Shown here one piece after another: positions 1-9,173 of a stretch of DNA of 64,000 bases. The stretch comes from Brachynemurus nebulosus (lineage: Eukaryota > Arthropoda > Insecta > Neuroptera > Myrmeleontidae). Position numbers and translations under genes: made by a program. Under the pieces are notes generated by a model that saw nothing but the letters and a program-made list of their open reading frames with translations, was not told where the DNA came from and ran no database searches. The DNA lies in NCBI GenBank assembly GCA_035578155.1, contig JAPWDM010000012.1:14514501-14578500 (forward strand), read 5' to 3'. The stretch's first letter is position 1, and each line of letters begins with the position of its first letter.

Positions 1-12
1 GCCAAAAAATTT

Positions 13-500
13 TTAAGCTTGTAATTTCATTATTGACTTTATTTGGCGATAAAAAACTCAATATTAAAACCAGCAAAAAAAAAAAAAACAGAATTTTAAG
101 CAATCTTAAACATGTCGACCGGTTTCGGTGTCTCAAAACACCATTCTCAAGACAAGAAAAATACAAAAAGATAAAAATTTTTTTAAAAAGACAGTCCTAT
201 CAATAAATAAAAGAAAAGAAAAGAAAAGAAATAAAACCTTTTAGTTTGGATCAAAAAACGAATCAACAATTTTGATCCAAACTAAAAGGTTTTATTTCTT
301 TTCTTTTGTTTTATTTATTGATAGGACTGTCTTTTTAAAAAATTTTTATTTTTTTGTATTTTTCTTGTCTTGAGAATGGTGTTTTGAGACACCGAAACCG
401 GTCGACATGTTTAAGATTGCTTAAAATTCTGTTTTTTTGCTGGTCTTAATATTGGGTTCTTTATATCTAAATAAAGTCAATAATGAAATTACAAGCTTAA
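13..500. mobile_element. Foldback (long inverted-repeat) element
   Basis: Two arms of about 240 bp (13-256 and 270-500) are near-perfect reverse complements around a 13-base loop. The arms diverge by poly-A length, a few substitutions and a small AAAGA microsatellite difference. The outer ends read TTAAGCTTGT and ACAAGCTTAA. Each arm carries a GACCGGTTTC block next to a short stem, resembling a decayed hammerhead-type motif. No coding potential is visible. It is either a foldback MITE or two copies joined head to head. Confidence 0.8.
111..156 (-). ncRNA. Hammerhead-like motif, decayed, left foldback arm
   Basis: On the minus strand CTTGAGAATG, stem GGTGT/ACACC, then GAAACCGGTC. The stem and GAAACCGGTC are intact but the CUGANGA core is altered (TTGAGAA). 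A mirrored copy lies in the other arm at 365-410 on the plus strand. Confidence 0.35.
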
Positions 501-1302
501 TCAAAATAAATTTTAAAATTAAAACAATCGACGTCATATTTAATGTGTATAATACGCATTTAATTGATAGGTAATCAAATATTTGCATTTGTATTATTTC
601 AAAGCCAACCTTCACACATAAATTATCTTATGGTAATCCTATTATGTAAGCGAATTTTCGAGAAGAAATAATTTTTGTAATCGAAAATTCGTTATGTTAT
701 GCAGAATGCTGTCACAGGCGTATTATATATGTATACTGTAGCGTATTGCAGAAAGTTATATCTTATTTAAATTTGTATTAAACTTTTGTTAATATTTATC
801 TGAGGAGAAAATAGTCTTCCAAGATTCAAGTATATATTATATATATTGACGAATTTACTTATATTAATTTATACATTGTGTTTATCGTATGTTCATAAAT
901 TCGAACTAAATGGATAATTTTCTCTTTAAAATACTTTTTGGAGCAAGTGCAATTTGTTAGTAGTTGTCCGAATTCAATACGAATGGAATTTTTTGCTGGA
1001 GTCAGACAGGAGACTGTGTCGGCCATGACAATCCATGTTACTAAACGGTAACCTGGTTGGATATTGTTTAAATTAATTTTGTTTGTACCAAACGAAAAAA
1101 TAACATTCTAAACGTACAGTCTTATTATCTTTTTGTTGGAATAAATTTGGAGAGAATGCGGACGGTTAGCCCAAGATGCGAGTAACAATATCCATCTGTC
1201 AAAATCGAATTGTCTTTAAATATATGCAAACGACATACAAAATATTATGTTTGATTGCCTATATGTTTTAATAGTACCTAACCTAATATTATAAATATTT
1301 TT
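501..1302. other. AT-rich intergenic sequence with one recurrent motif
   Basis: No gene is recognised. A short hairpin (GCGAATTTTCGA / TCGAAAATTCG) at 651-692 is followed by TATGTTATGCAGAATGCTGT. This matches the right-hand end of the repeat family seen again near 25888 and 37540. Confidence 0.5.
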
Positions 1303-2000
1303 AAAAGCTCTTATTTAACTTGCTATGTTAGTATGTTGGTTTAGATCAAATATTGGAATCAAAATTTAGACAGGTTCTAATTGAGCTAGAGGTTTCAAAT
1401 TTTGCATACGTTTCTAACCTTGATGACAATGCAATATTGTATAATTAGTTTTTCCCTAAATTGCCCCAAACCAAAATTGTTGATTTTTAGTCCTATGCAA
1501 TTTTTTGAAATTTCGAATTGTCAAGTATTGTCCATTGATTTTACATTGCAATTTTTTGTTTCCATAGTTGTGTCTGATTAAGGTAAATTAACCGATTAAA
1601 ATATAGGTAAAAAAATTACTTCTTTATTTTTTTTTTTTAAATTAATTGTAATCCGACTAAAGAGTAGAAAATATTATAAAGTAAAAAAATGTTTTTTAAG
1701 AAAAAGCTTTTATTTAAAAATGGGCTAAAAAAAATGAAATAACTACTGAGTGAAGTTTGAAGCAATATGCAACATAATTTATAAAAGCTTGAGGCGTTTA
1801 ATCAAGTTTGGTAAGTACTGAAAAGTAAAATAGCTAGACTTATATCCAAAACAGAAATAATTAATGATAACGCCTCAAGCTTTTATAAATTATGTTGCAT
1901 ATTGCTTCAAACTTCACTGAGTAGTTATTTCATTTTTTTTAGCCTATTTTTAAATAAAAGCTTTTTCTTAAAAAACATTTTTTTTTTACATTATTTTATT
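1303..2000 (+). mobile_element. Hairpin MITE, family A, copy 1
   Basis: The element begins AAAAGCTCTTATTTAA and has the inverse near 1950-1965. Its right half is a large hairpin: two arms of about 117 bp (about 1683-1799 and 1869-1985) around a loop of about 69 bases. The same left segment plus hairpin recurs at 21628 and, inverted, at 27005, so the whole composite is one mobile unit. No ORF is present. The right boundary is approximate because the hairpin runs past the inner AAGCTTTT repeat. Confidence 0.75.
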
Positions 2001-2172
2001 TATATTTTAATTATTATTATTCAGAAAAATTAATATTTAACTTTTGAATTAAATGGAGCAAATTGGTAACAAATTTATTGGTGTAAAGAAATTATACAAG
2101 AAAGCATTATTTGACAATATTCTGATAAAAGAGGCACCGTTAACTTTCAGTTAGTATAATCGACCATCTATA

Positions 2173-3516
2173 CAGGGTGGAAAGTAAAGGACTCTCGTCG
2201 TTTGCAGGAATAACTCATCGCACAGTGTAGGCACTAAAAGGTCAGGAATTTTTTTCGGAGTTAACAGTTTGAGAAAATCGCAAATAAACTGGCTCCACCA
2301 TGTTGCCAATTATTTTTCTAAGTACGTGCCCTGACTTAATTATGCATGCACCTTTTTAGTACCCAAAGTACAAAATAATTTTGTTGATAAAAATTTAATA
2401 AAATTTTGTAAGCAAGTTTACTTCTAGTTATTATTAGGGTGAATTAAAGTATGCATTTAATTGATTTGAAATTTGGTACACAATAAATGTAAACATGATT
2501 CTTTAAAATTATTTATAAATAATTTTAAATTTTGAGTCATAAAGGATTCATTATTAACATTTTTGTAGAGCCTGCAAAGCGGCGTCTCTCCCACACCTAT
2601 GGGAGAGATGCCGTATCAAAGAAGGTGAGACGCCGCATAGTTCATATTAAAAATTTTGTATTTTACACATATCTCCATATATGATGCATGCCATATGTAA
2701 CCATTTTTGGCACTTTATACATCTTAACCAGTCAACTTTTTTGTTTCTGAGTATTTTTCAAAACAGTCAATATACACGCATTCATCATTATTTTCGTTAT
2801 CTTCACTAATATGAGAGCTCTTCCTGATTGAATTAATGGATCTTTTATATTTACGTGGCATAATTTACAGTCCAAAAAAAATTGTATAATTAAGCTGTAA
2901 GTCTATGTTTTTAACATGTAATATGATGCGGCATCTATACCAACTTTAAATGCGGCATCTCTCCTTTTTGTTGGGATAGATGCCGCATGTTGCTATAGCA
3001 AGCATAGTACGGAATTTTAACCTAAAATTTTATACAGTACTTTTAAAATATACCTAAATTAATAACAAAACTCATTTTCATTAAAACAATGAAATATACA
3101 TTCTTAAATTCTAATGAATTAAATGCTTGATTAAATATTACGTTAAAAAACTTACTTTTCAATAATAAAAAGTTGGATAATTTCTAAATTGATGGACAAA
3201 TCATAAATGTTACCATATACAGCTTAAATAAGTAACTTATTTTGAACATATAATCCATTAATAGCACTATTTATCAATCAACGGACGAACTATGGCTACT
3301 GCGGCATCTCTCCCGACGCGGCATCTTTCCCGCACTTACTCTATTTACGACGCGGCATCTTTCCCGCACTTACCCTATATTTTTTTGACCCATATTTATT
3401 ATAAAATTTTCACTGTTAAAAAACATTTCTGGTTAAAATTTACTGACAAATCTTAATTACATGGGTGAGATCTACCCACTGTTTTCGCAGCGAGACATAT
3501 TATATTTTCCACCCTG
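2173..3516. mobile_element. TA-flanked non-autonomous DNA transposon, CAGGGTG family, copy 1
   Basis: The left end TA-CAGGGTGGAAAGTAA is matched in inverse by TATATTTTCCACCCTG at the right end. Subterminal sequence (ACTCATCGCACAGTGTAGGC, then GGGTGAGATCTACCCACTG near the other end) is shared with the copy at 15576. A left TA flank and CAGGG termini fit the Tc1/mariner superfamily, though the right flank reads AA, so the TA is lost or mutated there. No transposase is left. This copy is longer than the 15576 copy because it holds the GCGGCATCTCTCCC cluster. Confidence 0.7.
2579..3370. repeat. Dispersed GCGGCATCTCTCCC motif cluster
   Basis: About seven copies of GCGGCATCT(C/A)T(C/A)CC or its complement occur on both strands, some paired as small hairpins (2579-2640, 2929-2992, 3301-3370). 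They are markedly more GC-rich than their surroundings. The last two copies are followed by GCACTTACYCTAT. The role is unknown; they may be subterminal sites of an element nested in the TA transposon. Confidence 0.6.
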
Positions 3517-3523
3517 AATAATT
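3512..3523. repeat. Target-site duplication, 3' side of the retrotransposon
   Basis: CCCTGAATAATT is identical to 9162-9173. It directly abuts the T-run that represents the poly(A) tail of the minus-strand element. Confidence 0.85.
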
Positions 3524-3551
3524 TTTTTTTTTTTATATTAAATTTTATTTA

Positions 3552-3581
3552 AAGACGCTCGACTGCATGGTCATTTGCGTC
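3552..3581 (-). promoter_or_regulatory. Terminal hairpin of the retrotransposon 3' UTR
   Basis: AGACGC and GCGTCT form a short stem about 20 nt before the poly(A) tail. A compact hairpin at this place is a plausible recognition element for the element's own reverse transcriptase, as described for other non-LTR elements. That role is inferred. Confidence 0.55.
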
Positions 3582-3835
3582 TATAATAAAATATAAAGTA
3601 TACAACATATATACATATGTATAATAATTTCGATGTATCTACATTTATTTATATATAACTAAATATAGTACCTAATTAATTAAGATTATAATTTCAGATA
3701 TACATATTGGTTGTTAATAACAAAATTTGTTCAATTATATAATATTAGGCACATTGTTAATTTGTTTACTATTATTTCTTTTAAATTAAGTAATTTAATT
3801 ACGTTAGATGTTTGTTACTGCATATTATGTGACTG

Positions 3836-6800
3836 TTAAATTTTATCGTACAGATTACACTCCCGTAAAAAAATTAAAGCACTCTCCACAGATATTTCGT
3901 TATCTTTTAACATATCGCATATATTATTTGTTTTTAAAATTTGTTGTCTATATGCACTATATTTTGGGCAGGTTTCCATGAAATGTTTTACTGTCAAAGG
4001 CACTGCACATATTTCACAATTTGGTCTTGGGCTTTTGTTAAGTAAATATTGATGTGTAAGCTGGGTGTGTCCTCCACGGAGTCTGCATAGTACGATTTCT
4101 TCTCGTCTATTTTTTCTTACAGATGTTTTCCAGGACGTAAGTATTGGCTTGATTTCACGAAGTTTGTTGTTTTGAGTCGAGGACCATCTTTCTTTACGTT
4201 TCTCAAGTATTTTTTGTCGTACACATACTATAACGTCTGAATAAATGGAAGGAATGTTGGTATAGTCTTGTGCGTTGGTTAGATTTCGGGCAGCTGCATC
4301 TGCTTTCTCGTTTCCCGATATGTGCGTGTGGCTAGGAACCCAGAGGTATTTAATAATTGTGTTTTTTAGTTGAAGCTCATGTGTAAGTTGTTTTATTTGA
4401 ACAACAATTGGATTGCTTGTTATATTTACAGAATATAAACTTTTTAGTGCACTTTGAGAGTCAGAGCATATTAAGAAGTGTTGTGAAGGAGAATTTTGAA
4501 TATGCAATAGACTTTCTTTAATTGCAAAAAGTTCGGCAGTGAAAATAGTTGCACTTCTGGGTAATATAAAAGAAAACACGTTATCATTCAGTACAAAGGC
4601 TGAACTAACGTGATCATTCGTTTTAGAGCCATCCGTGTATATCAAGTTGTAACCCACATAATTTGTTTCTATTACTTCTAAAAAGTTTTGCAGTGGGTAG
4701 TTGTTTGTTCCTTTGGAGTTGCCGTCATGTAATTGGAAATCGATTTGAATATCTGAAAGTGTCCATGGAGGTACGGTATATGTTGACTCAACTTGTATGC
4801 TTGGAATTGTAAAATTTAGTAATCTTAGTTCGTTTTTGCATCTAACGGCCAGTGGTTTTGGAAGCCTCTCGGTTTGAATATGGCGGTCGTCAGTCAACGA
4901 ACGTAGTGTTTCAAAAGCTGGATTGTTAGGTTTGGAAGCTAGTTTGATATAATATCTGAGTGATAGTTCTTTCCTACGTTCAGTTAGGGACGGTTCGTTT
5001 AGCTCGGCTTCTATGCTTAAAATTGGGCTAGTTCTATACGCACCAGATGCTAGACGAAATGCTGTGTTTTGAATACTATTTAGCGTATCTAATTTGTGTT
5101 TTGATGCCGAGTCATATATTATAGACCCGTAGTCCAACTTGGATCGAATTAATGTTTTGTACACTTTCAGTATTGACTGTCTGTCCGAACCCCAACCTGA
5201 AGCATATAGACTTTTTATAATATTTAGTGCGGACGAACATTTTCGCTTCAGGCTGATTATATGACTTTGCCAGTTTAATTGACGGTCCCAATTTAAACCC
5301 AAAAAATTTATTGCTTCCTTAGTGGGTATTTGGATTTGACTGATATAAAGATTTGGATTTCGTATTGCTCTTTTCTTTGTAAAGTTAATACAAGTTGTTT
5401 TGCTTGGAGACAGCTGTAAACCGTTTAGTTTTAGCCATTCCGACAGACCATCAACATTACTTTGCAGAGTACGCTCTATTCGATCGATGTTGTCGCCTCT
5501 GAAGTATACAAGAATATCATCTGCAAACATTAAGTACTTTGCAGGATAGCTGATATGTTCACGGATGTCGCTTAACGCTATAGTAAAAAGGGTGGGGCTT
5601 AAGACTGAGCCCTGTGGCAGACCATTTTCCTGGGTTTTTGTCGATGATAAAGTCTTCCCTATTCTTACTTTGAACGTTCGGTTTGTGAGAAAATTTTCGA
5701 TAAATAGTGACATGTTGCCTCGAATGTTCCATTTATGCAGTTTATTAAGTATTGGGTATTTCCATATACGATCAAAGGCTTTCTCAATATCAAACGATAC
5801 AGCTATGGTTTGTTGTTTTCTCAGAAATCCATCCAGTATTTCTTGTTCTAATTTTACCATGATGTCGTTTACGCTTTTGTTTTTTCTGAAGCCGCATTGT
5901 TCTGTGTTAAGTAAGCCTCTGTATTCCAATATCCATGTTAGCCGATAATTTATCATTCGTTCTAGTAATTTACATAAGCAGTTTGTTAATGATATCGGTC
6001 TGTAGTGTGACGTTGATAATGGATCCTTGTTAGGTTTTAAAAGAGGTATGATGTAAGCTTCTCTCCAGGTTATTGGGAATTTCTGATGACTCCATATAAT
6101 ATTAAAAAAATTCAACAGGTGTAGCTTAGATTGGTCATCAAGGTGTCGAACCATTTCGATGTGTATGTTGTCAGGGCCTGCAGCAGAACTACGAGTGTGT
6201 TGGATGGCATCTAGAAGTTCGCTTAGTTTAAAAGGCATATTGTAGGGCTCTGTATTGTCGGAAGAAAAGTTTAAAACGTTTGTTTCAGTAGCCGTTGTTA
6301 AGTTTGTGAATTCAGGGTTGTAACTACTATTAGATGAAACTGAATGGTACTGTTTTGCAAATTCTTCGACTATTTGTTGTTTGTGTGTAGTTATTTGATT
6401 ATTATTATTGGTTTTTATTGCAACTATTGGATTATAAGTTTGTATATTCGATATTTTGCGTATCTGGGACCAGAACTCGGTTGAAGATGTACTGCTGTTT
6501 GTTGAACTAATGAAGTTGTGCCACGAATCTAACTTAGATTTTCTGATGATTTGCCTAGCTTTGGCTCTACATTTTTTAAAGTAGATTATATTTTCTAGGT
6601 TTTTGCACCTCTTGTATTTTGTTAGAGCCTTATTTTTTTCTGATATTGCTGTTTTGCACTCGTCGTTCCACCAAGGTACGCATTTTTTAGTATTCGGATG
6701 TGTAGATCTCTTCATAGAGTTTTCAGCAGCATACAAAATTGTATTGACTATGTATTTGTTTAGTTCATCTATATTTTCTAGATGGTCGTATTTAATTGTA

Positions 6801-7558
6801 GCTAATGCTGTGAATTTATTCCAATCAGCTGTTTTGAAATTCCAGAAGGGCAGTTTGTCGTTAGTGTTACAATTATTCCCCAATATTGTTATTATTTGAG
6901 GGTAATGATCACTCCCATATAGGTCCGTTGATACGGACCAGTTCAGTTGTTTTGCTGCATTTGCGCTGGATAGGCTTAAATCTATTGCTGAAAATGTGCC
7001 ACTGGATAGATTAAAATGTGTTGCTTCGCCGGTATTTAGCAGTGTAAGGTTATTGTCCAGGATCGTATTTTCAATGATATTGCCTCTTAAATTTGAGTGG
7101 TTTGAGCCCCAAAGCTGGTTATGAGCATTAAAATCACCTGTGATAAGATATGGACTTTCCAATTGTTGGATAAGTTGTGTGAGATTGTCGCTGTTAACAT
7201 CGTCGTTCTGATGTAAGTATAGTGAGCAAATAGTGAGTGATATCGGTGTGTGAATTTTAACTGCAATTGCTTGGAAATCAGTTGTTACGTTGACTTGAGA
7301 AGAGTGAATGTTTTGTGTGATTGCAATAGCTACGCCTCCTCTTGCATTGCCGTCTGCATTCAGGTCTTTTCGAAAAATATTGTAGTTTTTTAATTTAAAA
7401 TTTTGGTTACACTTTAATTTTGTTTCTTGGAGACAGATCACTATCGGATTATGTTCACTTATTAATAACTGTAATTCGGGGTATTTAGCAAAAACACTGT
7501 TGGGATTCCATGATATTATTTTGAGGTTTGTATTTGTGGGAGGTTGGTTAGTATTCAT
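3836..7558 (-). CDS. Retrotransposon ORF2: endonuclease, reverse transcriptase, RNase H
   Basis: This 1240-residue polyprotein copies the element into new sites. Residues about 11-225 are an APE-like endonuclease: E45 in LQETK, GDFNAHN at 141-147, and SDH at 216-218. The reverse transcriptase spans about 455-755, with SFDIEKAFDR (588-597), GLPQGSVLSPTLF (646-658) and catalytic FADD (678-681). RNase H follows, with YTDGSK (974-979), E1009, D1033 in SDSQSA and D1087 near NEKAD. A C-terminal C-x2-C-x7-H-x4-C finger lies at 1181-1197. All main catalytic residues are present and there is no internal stop. The start ATG overlaps the end of ORF1 by 11 nt. The RNase H domain supports an I-superfamily placement. 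Antisense ORFs of up to 127 codons inside it are shadows. Confidence 0.95.
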   Translation of the reverse strand: MNTNQPPTNTNLKIISWNPNSVFAKYPELQLLISEHNPIVICLQETKLKCNQNFKLKNYNIFRKDLNADGNARGGVAIAITQNIHSSQVNVTTDFQAIAVKIHTPISLTICSLYLHQNDDVNSDNLTQLIQQLESPYLITGDFNAHNQLWGSNHSNLRGNIIENTILDNNLTLLNTGEATHFNLSSGTFSAIDLSLSSANAAKQLNWSVSTDLYGSDHYPQIITILGNNCNTNDKLPFWNFKTADWNKFTALATIKYDHLENIDELNKYIVNTILYAAENSMKRSTHPNTKKCVPWWNDECKTAISEKNKALTKYKRCKNLENIIYFKKCRAKARQIIRKSKLDSWHNFISSTNSSTSSTEFWSQIRKISNIQTYNPIVAIKTNNNNQITTHKQQIVEEFAKQYHSVSSNSSYNPEFTNLTTATETNVLNFSSDNTEPYNMPFKLSELLDAIQHTRSSAAGPDNIHIEMVRHLDDQSKLHLLNFFNIIWSHQKFPITWREAYIIPLLKPNKDPLSTSHYRPISLTNCLCKLLERMINYRLTWILEYRGLLNTEQCGFRKNKSVNDIMVKLEQEILDGFLRKQQTIAVSFDIEKAFDRIWKYPILNKLHKWNIRGNMSLFIENFLTNRTFKVRIGKTLSSTKTQENGLPQGSVLSPTLFTIALSDIREHISYPAKYLMFADDILVYFRGDNIDRIERTLQSNVDGLSEWLKLNGLQLSPSKTTCINFTKKRAIRNPNLYISQIQIPTKEAINFLGLNWDRQLNWQSHIISLKRKCSSALNIIKSLYASGWGSDRQSILKVYKTLIRSKLDYGSIIYDSASKHKLDTLNSIQNTAFRLASGAYRTSPILSIEAELNEPSLTERRKELSLRYYIKLASKPNNPAFETLRSLTDDRHIQTERLPKPLAVRCKNELRLLNFTIPSIQVESTYTVPPWTLSDIQIDFQLHDGNSKGTNNYPLQNFLEVIETNYVGYNLIYTDGSKTNDHVSSAFVLNDNVFSFILPRSATIFTAELFAIKESLLHIQNSPSQHFLICSDSQSALKSLYSVNITSNPIVVQIKQLTHELQLKNTIIKYLWVPSHTHISGNEKADAAARNLTNAQDYTNIPSIYSDVIVCVRQKILEKRKERWSSTQNNKLREIKPILTSWKTSVRKNRREEIVLCRLRGGHTQLTHQYLLNKSPRPNCEICAVPLTVKHFMETCPKYSAYRQQILKTNNICDMLKDNEISVESALIFLRECNLYDKI

Positions 7559-8963
7559 CTTGAGTTGAATCAGTTGAATGTTCTGTAATCATTTCAGTTT
7601 CATTAGATGTTTCAGGGTTGCTGTCGCCGATACCTTCCAAAAAGCTTGTTATTTTATTTTGGATGCGTGTGAATCGGGCCTTGATACTTCTATCAACCAG
7701 ATGAGGATACAGGTCGAATAATGTTTTTCTTAGATTTTCTAAGTCAGGAGTGTACGTTGTCATTACAGGTATTTGCCGAGGACTGTGTTTCAGTTCGCTG
7801 ATTAGATTGTTTAAATCATTAAAAGAGAGACAATAGTGTTGGGGGTTATTATTCATAATTGTTTCCAGTGGTTTTAAAAGTTCTTCAGTTGTTTTTTCCG
7901 GATGTGGTTGTTCCAGTTTTCTTTTCTTTTTTTTGAGAAGTTTCTTATGGGCTTTTGGTTTGGTCAAGCATTCTTCATCGATGATTTTCGCTGGGTAACC
8001 AGTATTTTCTTGAATATTTTCTGTTGCATTTTGTGTTGTTTTTGTGACATTTGTAATAGTTTCTTCTTCTATTTGCGACAATTCAGACGTGGAAGGAGCT
8101 GTTCTTTTTTTTGCATTTGTTGTGGGGTTTTCAAAATCTTCACTGTTTTCAGGCAGTACTAAGTTGGCGCACTGTCTAGCTAAGTGACCATCGTTTCGAC
8201 ACTTAAAGCAACGTACAGCATATTTTTCTAAGTATATTTGATGGGTTTCACCTTCATGGTCGATAAATAAAGATTTCGGAATTTCTAGATTTTCAACTTC
8301 CGCTATATGGACTTGTCTTCGAAAGCTTAATATATGAGCGTAATCATCATCGTTATCTATCGATGCCTTTAATGCTGTGATCGGGGAAACAACATGCAAA
8401 TTGTTTTGCTTGAGGATGTATTCTATTTCTTCGTCTTCTATGATGGGTGACACGCCCGAGATAATAATTCTTATAGCTGGAGTTACTAAGCGTCTGATTG
8501 GAACTTCAGTATTCATAACGTTGATTGAAGATCTATTATTCATTAATGTGTCTACTATTTCTTTGTTTTTAAGAAATATACAAATTCTACCATTTGATAT
8601 GCGTGATGCGTGTGTGATGTTGGATGGTGATACGATATTACCAATGGCTTTGCAGTAGTCTTGAAGTTTCAATTCCGGATTGATTGCCATTAATATGATG
8701 GCTTGGTCCTTTTTTGGTCTAAGATTTTTTTTCACTGCATTTGTGTATGATATAGGACTTTTACTCATGACTTGGTCTGTTGGTGTTGGACTGGATTCTG
8801 GTGTTCCGATGTAACCGGACGATTTTGACGTAGTTGGTATGCTTGTGTTAAGACTGCTCACTATGGTAGGGTTTTGTGTCGATTCTTGATCAGTAGCGGA
8901 TTTAAAATTAGTGTTTTGGTTGCTCCTGTAGTCAGAGGCAACACTTGTTTTTTGAGTATACAT
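7548..8963 (-). CDS. Retrotransposon ORF1: gag-like RNA-binding protein
   Basis: This 471-residue protein precedes ORF2 in the same transcript. ORF1 products of I/Jockey-type elements bind the element RNA and form the ribonucleoprotein particle. Residues 1-75 are Ser/Thr/Pro-rich and low in structure. A mixed alpha/beta region follows (about 88-245), in the place where other elements have an RRM-like domain. One CCHC zinc knuckle is clear: RCFKCRNDGHLARQC at 251-265 (C252, C255, H260, C265). Related elements often carry two or three. A lysine-rich stretch at 336-350 could bind RNA or act in nuclear import. The ORF is intact and ends TAA inside ATGAATACTAA, which also holds the ORF2 start. Confidence 0.88.
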   Translation of the reverse strand: MYTQKTSVASDYRSNQNTNFKSATDQESTQNPTIVSSLNTSIPTTSKSSGYIGTPESSPTPTDQVMSKSPISYTNAVKKNLRPKKDQAIILMAINPELKLQDYCKAIGNIVSPSNITHASRISNGRICIFLKNKEIVDTLMNNRSSINVMNTEVPIRRLVTPAIRIIISGVSPIIEDEEIEYILKQNNLHVVSPITALKASIDNDDDYAHILSFRRQVHIAEVENLEIPKSLFIDHEGETHQIYLEKYAVRCFKCRNDGHLARQCANLVLPENSEDFENPTTNAKKRTAPSTSELSQIEEETITNVTKTTQNATENIQENTGYPAKIIDEECLTKPKAHKKLLKKKKRKLEQPHPEKTTEELLKPLETIMNNNPQHYCLSFNDLNNLISELKHSPRQIPVMTTYTPDLENLRKTLFDLYPHLVDRSIKARFTRIQNKITSFLEGIGDSNPETSNETEMITEHSTDSTQDEY

Positions 8964-9161
8964 AGTAGCCGTATGTATCGTGGTAAGAGTTACCTACATG
9001 GTATTCAACCATGTAGGTTTATATGTAAGGTTACGTTGCCCACGCTTTTGTTGGTGTTTGTATTTGTACGAATGTAACAATGAAAATTTATTCACTACAC
9101 AAAATAACTTTTATATAACAACAATTAAGGTGTTTTCGTTATCTAGTTCAAAAACACAATC
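8964..9161 (-). promoter_or_regulatory. Retrotransposon 5' leader with perfect hairpin
   Basis: The leader upstream of ORF1 holds an 11-bp perfect stem (ACCTACATGGT / ACCATGTAGGT, 8992-9018) with a 5-base ATTCA loop, about 30 nt before the ORF1 ATG. Elements of this type usually carry an internal promoter at the 5' end, but no core promoter motif is recognised with confidence. Confidence 0.55.
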
Positions 9162-9173
9162 CCCTGAATAATT
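9162..9173. repeat. Target-site duplication, 5' side of the retrotransposon
   Basis: The 12-bp sequence CCCTGAATAATT is identical to 3512-3523 and fixes the 5' boundary of the element. Confidence 0.85.

Larger units (their letters stand above)
3524..9161 (-). mobile_element. Full-length I-type non-LTR retrotransposon
   Basis: This minus-strand element of about 5.6 kb has, in transcript order, a leader of about 200 nt, ORF1 (gag-like), ORF2 (endonuclease, RT, RNase H), a 3' UTR of about 310 nt with a terminal hairpin, and a poly(A) tail (T-run at 3522-3534 on the plus strand). A 12-bp direct repeat CCCTGAATAATT lies at both edges (3512-3523 and 9162-9173), as expected for target-primed reverse transcription. 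Both ORFs are open throughout, indicating a recent and possibly active copy. RNase H in ORF2 favours the I superfamily over classical Jockey; the clade is not proven. The insertion sits right beside the terminus of the TA element at 2173-3516. Confidence 0.9.

Noticed and set aside
5565..5948. 127-codon plus-strand ORF and other plus-strand ORFs within 3836-8963
   Set aside because: They are antisense shadows of the retrotransposon ORFs and show no family pattern.
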